A stretch of DNA of 64,000 nt, taken from positions 62,001 through 126,000 of the forward strand of contig JAIXSY010000032.1 of assembly GCA_027484445.1 (NCBI GenBank), in the 5' to 3' direction. A program made the position numbers and the translations under genes. This DNA is from Verrucomicrobiaceae bacterium. GTDB taxonomy: Bacteria; Verrucomicrobiota; Verrucomicrobiia; Verrucomicrobiales; Verrucomicrobiaceae. Below the pieces are notes generated by a model, which was not told the origin of the DNA, ran no database searches, and worked only from the letters and a program-made list of their open reading frames with translations. Shown here piece after piece: positions 17,471 through 25,130 of this stretch. How positions within the stretch are numbered: the first letter of the stretch is position 1; the number at the start of each line of letters is the position of its first letter.

Positions 17471-18311
17471 AAACATCGACTCGGTTGAGGAACAGCACCA
17501 GGTCATCGCCTCGCGCCACCAAGGTGCCATCAGACAGCCTGCCCGCGAGCCTTGCCTCGTCTCGGCGGGTTTGCAGCACCGGAATGCTGGCATCGTAGCG
17601 CGGTGTTGAAAGCACCCCATCTGGCCCGGCACTCACGAGGCGGGCATAGCGCCAGCGTTTTGTCGCCGAAGGGGTCACGAAGGCCTCCTCCGGCGGAACT
17701 TGCAGGATGATGGGATTTCCCCAGGCATCGCCGATGCTGCGCTGCACCCCGGGCAGGCCGTAGAAGCTGTTCACCGTGTCATAAAAAAAGCCGCGCTCGA
17801 AGAAGGTGGGATCATTCGCCCTGCGCCGGTCATTGGCGGCAGGAAAGAGGCCCTCATGGAGCCGGTTGGTGTTTTGCACCGCCGGGAATCGCTGCAAATA
17901 AGGCCCGCGCCAGCCTCGATTGAGGGTGATGTCGTAGAGCGGCTTCGTTGGCAGGGAGTCGCTCAGCAGGTCATGAAGACGGAACTCCAGAGGATCAAAA
18001 CCCGGCACATAGCGCATGTCCGCGAAATACCCCGGAGCGCTCGCCGAGCCCGTGATCGCCTCGCGGATCGTGCTCAGATTCGCCCGCGCCACCGTCAGCT
18101 CCGCATCATCCGCCACCCGGTCCAGATTTGGCACCACCAGCGCCGCCAGCGCGGCGATGATGACCATGACCACCACTAGCTCCAGGAGGGTGTAGCCCGA
18201 GCGTCTTTTCCCGGCGATAGCACGGCACGCCCCCTTTTTGCCCGAGAAACATGAGCAAAAATTGACAGCAGACCCAAACCTTTGGGCCTGAAATGGTTCA
18301 GGAGGTGACAT
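17451..18311 (-). CDS. Pseudopilin (prepilin leader), GspG-like, first gene of the secretion operon
   Basis: 286 residues from ATG 18311, the only ATG in frame before the leader, giving an unusually long 39-residue leader ending RRSG before YTLLELVVVMVIIAALAALVVP (Glu at mature position 5). Tyr instead of Phe at mature position 1 is tolerated in the family. The globular part has RGWRGPYLQRFP near 145 and AWGNPIILQVP near 205, a GspG-like pattern. It opens the nine-gene minus-strand operon and is divergent from the ECF sigma factor gene 63 bases away. Confidence 0.85.
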   Translation of the reverse strand: MSPPEPFQAQRFGSAVNFCSCFSGKKGACRAIAGKRRSGYTLLELVVVMVIIAALAALVVPNLDRVADDAELTVARANLSTIREAITGSASAPGYFADMRYVPGFDPLEFRLHDLLSDSLPTKPLYDITLNRGWRGPYLQRFPAVQNTNRLHEGLFPAANDRRRANDPTFFERGFFYDTVNSFYGLPGVQRSIGDAWGNPIILQVPPEEAFVTPSATKRWRYARLVSAGPDGVLSTPRYDASIPVLQTRRDEARLAGRLSDGTLVARGDDLVLFLNRVDVYEVEEP

Positions 18312-18374
18312 TGAAGATTCTTCATCTGGTAGAAGCGTCTCAGGTCAAATAAAGGTTCATCCCCGAACAAAATT

Positions 18375-19016
18375 ATGGTCAGATTTGCCCTGCCAACCTT
18401 TGATGACTTCAGCTCCGCCTCGGTCGATTCCGTCATAGACGACCCGGATGCTGCACTCATGCTCGGGGCTCGCTCTTCCCTAGAATCTGCTTTTTCGGCC
18501 TTGTTTCGGCATCATGCGCCCTCACTCCGCCTTTTTTTTCAGCGCCAAGGGGCTCAAGAGGAGGCAGACGACCTCGTTCAAGACACCTTTCTGCGGCTAT
18601 TTCATTACCGAGAGCGCTATCAAGCTTCAGGACGCTTCTCCAATTTCCTACTGACACTGGCAAGGCATGCGTGGACAGATCACTGGCGCAAGCGCACTCG
18701 TCGTGACAAGACCCTGCTAGCCTATGGCCACGAATTAACCGTTCGGGAGGCTAGCCCAGGGCAAGTCAGCCAGTCATGGCTCGACCTAGAAGAACTCATT
18801 GCTCAACTATCGGTCAAGCATCGTGAGATTGTGAGCCTGTATTTTCATGAAGGTCTGCAACTTCAAGAAATTGCAGATCGACTGAGGGTTCCTCTCGGCA
18901 CTGTGAAGTCTCGCATCAATCACGCTGTGCGTGGTCTGCGGGAATTGGTGGATGCCCTTCATGATTCAGAAATGACGATGCTAAGCCACGGATCTGTTGC
19001 AAAGGTGGCGAATTAA
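18375..19016 (+). CDS. ECF-type RNA polymerase sigma factor
   Basis: 213 residues. Region 2 is visible near 40-105 (ADDLVQDTFLRLFHYRERY, then FLLTLARHAWTDHWRKR) and region 4 near 140-190 (LSVKHREIVSLYFHEGLQLQEIADRL followed by VPLGTVKSRINHA, the helix-turn-helix that reads the -35 element). No anti-sigma factor gene is adjacent: downstream is the convergent DUF1592-type gene, whose stop codon overlaps this one. It could instead control the divergent secretion operon that starts 63 bases away; this is inference only. Confidence 0.92.
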   Translation: MVRFALPTFDDFSSASVDSVIDDPDAALMLGARSSLESAFSALFRHHAPSLRLFFQRQGAQEEADDLVQDTFLRLFHYRERYQASGRFSNFLLTLARHAWTDHWRKRTRRDKTLLAYGHELTVREASPGQVSQSWLDLEELIAQLSVKHREIVSLYFHEGLQLQEIADRLRVPLGTVKSRINHAVRGLRELVDALHDSEMTMLSHGSVAKVAN

Positions 19017-22000
19017 TTTGAGGCCACCTGTGGCTCGGCGCGTCGATTGAGGAACTGGCGGCTCTTCACAATCTCAAGCACAGCAGAGGAAAACTTGCCG
19101 CTGTTCGCTTTCAGCGAGGCCTGCATCTGTTGGAGCAGTTTTTTGTCGCTGGGAAGAGTTTGGCGACCGAGGGCGTAGCCGAGAAGTTTGCGGGTGAACT
19201 GGGTAAGGAACTGCGGCTCGTTCTTTTTGAGGTAATCGCGCAGGCCGGCAAGGCCTTGGAACTTGGTGCCATCCATCATTTCGCCAGTGTCGTCGATTTT
19301 GCCGCCAGCTTCATCGGTGGGACGGAAGCGGCCGATGGGATCGTAGCTCTCCAAAGCGAAGCCGAGGGGGTCGATGCGCTCGTGGCAGACGGCGCAGGCA
19401 GAGTCGTTGCGGTGCTGCATGAGGGCCTCGCGTAGGGAGGAGGGCTTGCTGGTTTCTTTGAGCTCGGGGACGTTCGGCGGCGGCGGCGGGCTGCTGAAAC
19501 CGAGGACGACCTGATAAAGGTAGTCGCCACGCAGGACAGGGCTGGTGCGGTGCGGACGGGAGGTCTTCGTCAAGATAGCACCCATGCCGAGGAGGCCACC
19601 CCGATGATGCTGGCCGACTTTGACTTCGCGGAAGTCGTTCCCGACGATGCCGGGCACGCCGTAGTGCCAGCCGAGACGCTCATTCATGAAGGTGTAGTCA
19701 CCGCTGATGATGTCGGAGACGTTGCGGTCATCGCGCACGAGGTGGGTGAAGAACTCCACGACCTCGCGATGCATGTCGGCGCGGAGTTCGGCGGTGAACT
19801 GTGGATACTTTTTCTCATCCACGCTGTTGTGCGCGTCAAAGCCGTTGAACTTCAACCACTGGCCCGCGAACTCTTTGGCGAGCGCGGCGGCCTTCGGATC
19901 ACGCAGCATGCGCTTGGTCTGTGCGGCGAGGACTTCGGGCTTCAAGAGGCTGCCGTCATCGGCGGCCTTGCGCAGTTCCCAGTCGGGCAAAGAGGCCCAG
20001 AGGAAGTAGCTGAGGCGTGAGGCCAGTTCGTGCGCGTTCAGCGGCACCTCGGTGGTCTTCGCGTCGGCGATGGGCGGCAGTGTCTCGGCCTTGAAGAGAA
20101 AATTGGGCGAGACGAGCACACGCACGAGCACTTCACGAGCGGCGGATTCGCGGTCGAGCTCCTTGGCGCGGCTGGCGAAGTAGAGCGCGTCGAGCTTCTT
20201 CGTCTCCTCGTCGGTGATGGGTCGGCGCCAGGCTTTGCGGGCAAACTGATGCAGGTGCCAGAGCAGCGCACCATCGTATTCCTGTTGCTGTTGTTTGTTG
20301 AGGTTCGGCGTGGCGTTGTAGCTCCAGTCCTTCTTCATCGCGGCGAGGTAGTCCTTGTCCTTCTGGCCGAGGAGCTGGCCGAGCTGATCATCGCTGAAGT
20401 AATAAACCGTGTAGTTGGGCTTGCCGCCGCGGTAAAGATTGTTCGCGACCTCTTCCAGTCGGCGCTCGAACATGTCCGGGAAGGCGGTCTTCATCTTGTT
20501 GAAGTCGTTCATGGTTTCACGTGCCTTGGGCGTGCTGCGCTTCCAGATGGTAAGCACACCGGGGATGATCTTCGTCACATCGCGAGGTGTTCCGGTGGTC
20601 AGGGTCCACTGGAGGGTGGCCTCATCGACTTCGGGATTCTGCATGTCGAGGCGTGCATGAGCGAGGAGCCAGTTCGCGCCTTCAGGCAAAGGCAGAGTGA
20701 CGACCTGTGGCGCGGCGAAGGCGAGCACGTTCTGCTCAATCGTGCGGCCTGGCTGCGGATGCTTGCCGTACAAAGCACGCACTTTTTCCAATTCGGTGAG
20801 GCGGGCCTTGATGGTGTCGAGATTCGGCGGTGGCGGGTTCACTGCGGCTTGCTGGCGTTTTTCAGCAAGCGCCTTGTCGAGCCAGGTCAGGTAATTGAGC
20901 TTCTGCTTGCCGATGTGGTAGTCGATCTGCGTCACGAGGGCGATGTCGCCCTTGTTGCCGTCGCCCGTGTCGCCAAAGCAGAGGTGGACCTGCGTTTTGC
21001 CATTCACCGGCCCCTGCATGACATAGGGGCGGATGCCGTCGCTGTCCTGCTGCTGGCGCTGCACGCCGCTGCCAGGCTTCTTCGGATTGTTCCAGCTCAG
21101 CAGATCAGCCTCGATGGCCTTGATGCGCTCCTGCGCGGCTTTTTCATCGGCAGGCAGCTCACGCCACGGCACGCGCACGAGGTCGAGGTAGCGGCTCTTT
21201 GGTTCGGTGGAGTTCACGAGGTTCCACCAGTTGCTCAGGAAATGGATGCTGAGCTTCATGTCTTTCGCGAGCTGGTCGAGCGGCGTTTTTGCGTGCTTGT
21301 GCTTCCAGCAGGCGAGCATGTAATCGCCCTCGCGCATCGGATCGAAGTCCTTCGGCAGATGGGGCGCGGCTTTTTGCTGATACCACACATACAGTCCCTG
21401 CTGTGCCTGCGCCTTCACCTGCTCCGGTCCGCGCAGGCCGATGCGCTGCGGATGAAACACGATGCCCGTGCCCGGCATGACGGTGGCGTGCTCAGAGAGT
21501 TTCCGCGCTGCCGCGAAATACTTGTCGATGGCTGCCGGGCTCAAAAAGAGCACATCTCCGGTGTTGGTAAAACCTTCACCGCCGCCGCCATCGGTTTGGA
21601 ATTCCTTTGCGAGGGCGTAATCGCGACCTGTGAGGTCACGAATCGTGTTGTCATACTCAGCATTCGTCAGGCGGCGCATCGTGACCGCACCGGGATCGCC
21701 GGATTTGGCCTCCGCGAGGGCATCCAGGCCCTGTTGCACCCAGCCGGTGATGGCTTTTTTTTCCTCGGGGGTCAGTTGCTTCGCCTTTCGCGGCGGCATG
21801 TCGCCATTGTCGATGGTGTCCTTGACCTTGGTCCAGATTTCGAATTCGACGGCAAGCTTCGGATCTGAGGCGTGCTGCTGGAGATCCACATCGCCCTTCA
21901 TTTTGTCGGCGTTGTGGCATGAGTAGCACTTGGCGGCGAGCATGGGCTCGATCGACTTCCAGTCGGGGGGATTGGCAGAAAGGACAGACGCGACGAAAAG

Positions 22001-22036
22001 GCCGAGTGGGATGGTTTTGCGGGGGGACAAAATCAT
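19013..22036 (-). CDS. DUF1592/DUF1588-type cytochrome-like protein (planctomycete/verrucomicrobial family)
   Basis: 1007 residues from ATG 22036; an earlier in-frame start lacks a signal peptide. The signal peptide spans about 1-21. A cytochrome-c-like motif CYSCH lies at 37-41 (AAKCYSCHNADKMKGDVDL), followed by the DUF1587, DUF1595, DUF1592, DUF1588 and DUF1585 series: for example NAEYDNTIRDLTG near 140, LASRLSYFLWASLPDWEL near 680, RTSPVLRGDYL near 825, CAVCHERIDPLGFALESYD near 880. A second CxxCH is in that last segment. These proteins are exported and abundant in PVC bacteria; a role in polysaccharide or organic matter oxidation is often proposed but not proven. The stop overlaps that of the convergent sigma factor gene. 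Confidence 0.92.
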   Translation of the reverse strand: MILSPRKTIPLGLFVASVLSANPPDWKSIEPMLAAKCYSCHNADKMKGDVDLQQHASDPKLAVEFEIWTKVKDTIDNGDMPPRKAKQLTPEEKKAITGWVQQGLDALAEAKSGDPGAVTMRRLTNAEYDNTIRDLTGRDYALAKEFQTDGGGGEGFTNTGDVLFLSPAAIDKYFAAARKLSEHATVMPGTGIVFHPQRIGLRGPEQVKAQAQQGLYVWYQQKAAPHLPKDFDPMREGDYMLACWKHKHAKTPLDQLAKDMKLSIHFLSNWWNLVNSTEPKSRYLDLVRVPWRELPADEKAAQERIKAIEADLLSWNNPKKPGSGVQRQQQDSDGIRPYVMQGPVNGKTQVHLCFGDTGDGNKGDIALVTQIDYHIGKQKLNYLTWLDKALAEKRQQAAVNPPPPNLDTIKARLTELEKVRALYGKHPQPGRTIEQNVLAFAAPQVVTLPLPEGANWLLAHARLDMQNPEVDEATLQWTLTTGTPRDVTKIIPGVLTIWKRSTPKARETMNDFNKMKTAFPDMFERRLEEVANNLYRGGKPNYTVYYFSDDQLGQLLGQKDKDYLAAMKKDWSYNATPNLNKQQQQEYDGALLWHLHQFARKAWRRPITDEETKKLDALYFASRAKELDRESAAREVLVRVLVSPNFLFKAETLPPIADAKTTEVPLNAHELASRLSYFLWASLPDWELRKAADDGSLLKPEVLAAQTKRMLRDPKAAALAKEFAGQWLKFNGFDAHNSVDEKKYPQFTAELRADMHREVVEFFTHLVRDDRNVSDIISGDYTFMNERLGWHYGVPGIVGNDFREVKVGQHHRGGLLGMGAILTKTSRPHRTSPVLRGDYLYQVVLGFSSPPPPPNVPELKETSKPSSLREALMQHRNDSACAVCHERIDPLGFALESYDPIGRFRPTDEAGGKIDDTGEMMDGTKFQGLAGLRDYLKKNEPQFLTQFTRKLLGYALGRQTLPSDKKLLQQMQASLKANSGKFSSAVLEIVKSRQFLNRRAEPQVASN

Positions 22037-22108
22037 TTTAAGCAGATGGGGAAAAAGGATACGCACCCAGGCGGGCATCTTTCATGCCGGAAGCATCCCA
22101 GAGGGCAC

Positions 22109-22136
22109 AAAAAATCCCCCGGGGGTGCCGGGGGAT
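22109..22136 (-). terminator. Rho-independent terminator of the RRM protein gene
   Basis: ATCCCCCGG (22114-22122) pairs with CCGGGGGAT (22128-22136) around a 5-base loop; on the minus strand the stem is followed by a T-run (22109-22114 read as T). It lies 37 bases past the RRM gene stop, before the DUF1592-type gene start. Confidence 0.85.
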
Positions 22137-22172
22137 CGAAGGGATCACAATTTGAGAGGACTGAAGGCCAAA

Positions 22173-22757
22173 TCAGGCAGCTGCTCTCTCTTCGTCTTGC
22201 GCTGCATCTTGGCCGTGGCCGATGGGCTTGGCTCCACTAAGCTGCAAAGGACGTCCCATGAATTCCTTGCCATGCAGTTCACTGACGGCACGGCGGGCTT
22301 CATCCATGGAGGCCATGGTGACAAAGGCAAAACCCTTGGAGCGCTGGGTGCGGCTGTTCACCACGACTTCGGCATTGCGGACGCTGCCGACGCCGTTGAA
22401 GAGCTCAAACAGATCGCTCTCCGTGGCATCGTAGGAGAGGTTGCCGACATAGAGGCGCTCGGTGGTGATTTCAGCCGGGTTTGGTGCGCTAGGCTCGCGG
22501 CGCTGGCGGGGTTCACGAGGGGGGCGGGGTGAACCGCTCTTGGGACCTTGCGGCGTGGGAGCGGAGGAGCGGGCGTGGACTTTGGGAAGTGCCTCAGGCT
22601 TGCCGAGAAGACCGAACGAGATGGCGCTCAAGAACTTCTGGAAGCCCGTCTGCTTGACCTGACCTCCACGCGGTGTGGAGACATGAGGCGGGCCTCCTCC
22701 GTTGCCTCTGGGGCGACGGCGGCGGCGTGAACCTTGCTTGGTGGGTGAGTCTGACAT
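22173..22757 (-). CDS. RNA-binding protein with one RRM domain and basic N-terminal tail
   Basis: 194 residues from ATG 22757 (an upstream in-frame start is less likely). The first 95 residues are Arg/Pro/Gly-rich and probably disordered, beginning with a run of basic residues near 11-18. The RRM follows: RNP2 LYVGNL at 102-107 and RNP1 KGFAFVTM near 142-149. Bacterial single-RRM proteins bind single-stranded RNA and are often cold- or stress-responsive. The gene has its own terminator and a 415-base upstream region without genes, consistent with a long regulated leader. Confidence 0.9.
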   Translation of the reverse strand: MSDSPTKQGSRRRRRPRGNGGGPPHVSTPRGGQVKQTGFQKFLSAISFGLLGKPEALPKVHARSSAPTPQGPKSGSPRPPREPRQRREPSAPNPAEITTERLYVGNLSYDATESDLFELFNGVGSVRNAEVVVNSRTQRSKGFAFVTMASMDEARRAVSELHGKEFMGRPLQLSGAKPIGHGQDAAQDEERAAA

Positions 22758-23172
22758 GGTAGTGTTGGGGTGCGTTGGGGGTGTGTTGGCGTTCAGCACC
22801 GTTGCAGGATGGGTCATGGCGGCATGTGCCCGACCTGAGTCGGATGGCGATGCCGTGGAACCGCCCTCGCGGCTCCAGGTATTCCTGTTCGGTGCGACAA
22901 CCCTCCTGGTGACGTGCGCTGGCGGGGGCTGGCATTGACAAAACGCCTGCCGGACACCTGCTGCCGGGCGAATGATTCGCCAATCCCTTTGGTGCTCTGG
23001 GCGCGGTCAGATTACTCGAGAGGCGCATGGTGCATTGATGGAGGCGGTCGGTGTGCGTGCCGGGCACGTGCCCGGATGGATTGCAGTCCAGAGGCTAAGC
23101 TTCCGCCATGTCATGGTCAACTTGGAATTACCATTCCACTCAAGTCGCTGATGGTCAGAGATTTACAAACCC
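22758..23172. other. 415-base region without a supportable gene; possible leader of the RRM gene
   Basis: Between the RRM gene start and the SGNH hydrolase stop no reading frame has coding character. It holds a 15-base palindrome GGCGAATGATTCGCC near 22967 and a perfect 16-base palindrome at 23060-23075. It could carry the promoter and a structured 5' leader of the minus-strand RRM gene. No known riboswitch was recognised. Confidence 0.5.
23060..23075. other. Perfect 16-base palindrome
   Basis: CCGGGCACGTGCCCGG reads the same on both strands. It lies about 300 bases upstream of the minus-strand RRM gene and about 100 bases past the end of the SGNH gene. It could be an operator for a dimeric regulator or a hairpin related in base composition to the double-palindrome elements. 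Confidence 0.5.
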
Positions 23173-24492
23173 CTAACGCGCCACTCCACCGGCCAACACT
23201 TCACCGACGATTCGATGCCCCTCGGCGTTGAAGTGTGTGTCGTAGATCGGGTTGAAGGTCAGCACGCCCTGGGCCGTGGCTTGGCGCAGGGCAGGCGTGG
23301 CGTCCAGGTAGCGGATGCCACGGCGCTGGCATTCAGCCGCGACGTGCTGCGGCAGGTCGCCTGGCTCCCAATTGGGCTCAGGGTAATCCTGCCCCTGGCG
23401 CAGGTGGCCGTGCAGCACGCGGCGCTTGCAGGGCAGATACAGCAGGCACGGCTCCATGCCGTGCTTTTGCGCTGCGGCGAGGTAGCGATCCAGCGCGCTA
23501 GCTAGGGCCTTGCGCTCTTCTAGCGTCAGTTGGGTCATGCGAGGTGGCGCATCGGCGATGGTGACCGGAATTTCCTGACTGCCTGCCTGGAACCAGGCAT
23601 TGGCGTAACTGCGCTCGCTGAGCCGGAGCTTCTTGAAGTCGCGCAGTAGATTCCACACGGCTCTGAGCAGAGAGGGCTGCACGGGGATGTCATGGCTAGG
23701 ACGTTCACCGACACGCTGGTAGAGATCGAGTGCCTCAGCCTCGTGGACGTTGTCGGAAAGATCATTGCCCTCAAAGAAGGCGAGCACTGCCGTTTTGCAG
23801 GAGGGCGCGGCACCATAGGTCTCCAGGTAGTGGACGTGGGCAAAATTTCCTGTGTCGGTGATGCCGAGGTTTTTCACAGGCTTCCCCAACTTCGCAGCAG
23901 CGATGCCAGTAAAGATTTGATCTTCAGGCAGATAGCCAGACTCCGTGAACGAATCCCCGACGACAGCAACCTGCCAATCCGTGAGCGAGTCGGGATTGCG
24001 AAAGCCTTCTTGGGAATAGCGCAGGGTCAGCTCCTTTTCGTCGGTGTAGGTGACATCGGTGCTGCGGTGATTTTTCAGCAACGTCTGCAGCGGCTTCCCC
24101 GTCCAGGTAGCACCCGGCGTGCGGGTGAAAAAGACCTCGCCGCTCGGGTGCGTGGGCAAGCGGAAGTAAATCGGGAAGGCTTCATTCGCCTTCCGTGCGC
24201 CGAGCAACTCATTGAAATCCAGCTTCATGGCTCGGCAGGCCAGCTCTGCCAGCCCAAAGGTTATGCTGGTGGTGAGCCCCAAACGCACCGCGCCACTGAC
24301 CAGCGCCTGCAGCCAGCCTCCCCGGCGAGCGGCGATGAAGCTCAGGAAGGCAAAACCAGCAAGGCACTGCGCAGGCATGGCCCACTGATCTGCACCTAGA
24401 GTGACAAGGCGATGCCAGAGCACGGCAGAACCGGTGAGCCCACCAAGGGCACCAAGGTAGCAAAGGCGCTGGTTCGCAGGGCTGGTCACCAT
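23173..24492 (-). CDS. SGNH/GDSL-type hydrolase with N-terminal membrane segments
   Basis: 439 residues from ATG 24492, which lies 5 bases after the DUF5989 stop; the longer frame uses a TTG inside that gene. Three hydrophobic segments (about 10-28, 38-55 and 62-82) precede an SGNH domain. Block I is VVGDSFTESG near 177, block III EGNDLSDN near 245 and block V DTHFNAEGH near 416-424, giving the catalytic Ser and the Asp/His pair. It may esterify or de-esterify (for example de-acetylate) a sugar or polymer at the membrane. It is the last gene of a four-gene operon with a carbamoyltransferase, SxtJ-like and DUF5989 proteins. Confidence 0.85.
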   Translation of the reverse strand: MVTSPANQRLCYLGALGGLTGSAVLWHRLVTLGADQWAMPAQCLAGFAFLSFIAARRGGWLQALVSGAVRLGLTTSITFGLAELACRAMKLDFNELLGARKANEAFPIYFRLPTHPSGEVFFTRTPGATWTGKPLQTLLKNHRSTDVTYTDEKELTLRYSQEGFRNPDSLTDWQVAVVGDSFTESGYLPEDQIFTGIAAAKLGKPVKNLGITDTGNFAHVHYLETYGAAPSCKTAVLAFFEGNDLSDNVHEAEALDLYQRVGERPSHDIPVQPSLLRAVWNLLRDFKKLRLSERSYANAWFQAGSQEIPVTIADAPPRMTQLTLEERKALASALDRYLAAAQKHGMEPCLLYLPCKRRVLHGHLRQGQDYPEPNWEPGDLPQHVAAECQRRGIRYLDATPALRQATAQGVLTFNPIYDTHFNAEGHRIVGEVLAGGVAR

Positions 24493-24496
24493 GCCG

Positions 24497-24652
24497 TCAA
24501 AACAAAGTGTAGATGAAAGGGGCGAGGGCGGACCCTTTGGCCACGACAAGGATCAAGCCGAGCACCAGCAGCAGCAGCACGATGGGAAAGAGCCACCATT
24601 TTCCCGAACGGAAGAGGTAGGTGAAGAACTGGCCGAGGATGCGGAGCTTCAT
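24497..24652 (-). CDS. DUF5989 family membrane micro-protein
   Basis: 51 residues, read directly from the minus strand: start MKLRILGQFFTYLFRSGKWW, one membrane helix (about 20-38, LFPIVLLLLVLGLILV) and the end GSALAPFIYTLF. The KWW segment before the helix and the APFIYTLF tail are the hallmarks of DUF5989. Function is unknown; it regularly sits between SxtJ-like and hydrolase genes next to carbamoyltransferases. The stop is 5 bases from the SGNH start and its ATG 32 bases from the SxtJ-like stop. Confidence 0.88.
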   Translation of the reverse strand: MKLRILGQFFTYLFRSGKWWLFPIVLLLLVLGLILVVAKGSALAPFIYTLF

Positions 24653-24683
24653 GGAATGGCAAAGGTCGAGGATTCGCGGGATT

Positions 24684-25115
24684 TCAAAACATGTCCTGGT
24701 GATGCTTAGCCGTGCGCGCGGGATGATCTACCCAATAAGTCTGCCGAGCGGGAGTGCGGCGGATCTGGACGAAAGGCAAGCTCAACAGCCGACCCAAGAG
24801 GGCGACAGGAACCATCGCCAGCACGAAGACCAAGGTCAAAATCAGCCGCGACATGCACCAGCCGAGGGCGAGAGCGAAGGTCATCCAGGCGCGGTGAAAA
24901 AGGGGCAGCCACTGCGGGAAGAGGGCTCCATTCAGCAGCAGAAAGGCACCCGCTAGGCCTGAGATGGCGCAGACTGCCTGCGGCCACTGCTTGTAGACGC
25001 CAAACATGCTGATGCTGAAAAACACGGCCCCGACTGTGAGGCCAAACTTGCGCATGGCTTTCGGCGAGGTGTCGAGGGCCTGGAGTTCGTGGATGACGTC
25101 GGCGCGGAGTCCCAT
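24684..25115 (-). CDS. SxtJ-like membrane protein
   Basis: 143 residues with three or four hydrophobic segments (about 23-40, 46-64, 75-93 and 95-115) and a short soluble C-terminal tail. The pattern RKFG at 22-25, GLAGAFLLLNGALFPQWLPLF and the downstream RLILTLVFVLAMVPVALLGRL match the SxtJ family named from the saxitoxin cluster, whose biochemical role is not established. It lies 15 bases after the carbamoyltransferase stop, which argues for a shared transcript and joint function. Confidence 0.8.
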   Translation of the reverse strand: MGLRADVIHELQALDTSPKAMRKFGLTVGAVFFSISMFGVYKQWPQAVCAISGLAGAFLLLNGALFPQWLPLFHRAWMTFALALGWCMSRLILTLVFVLAMVPVALLGRLLSLPFVQIRRTPARQTYWVDHPARTAKHHQDMF

Positions 25116-25130
25116 GGGCGTAGCGAAAGG

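Noticed and set aside
20030..21868. 612-codon plus-strand open frame
   Set aside because: It lies wholly antisense to the DUF1592-type gene and shows no domain; long antisense frames are expected at this G+C content.
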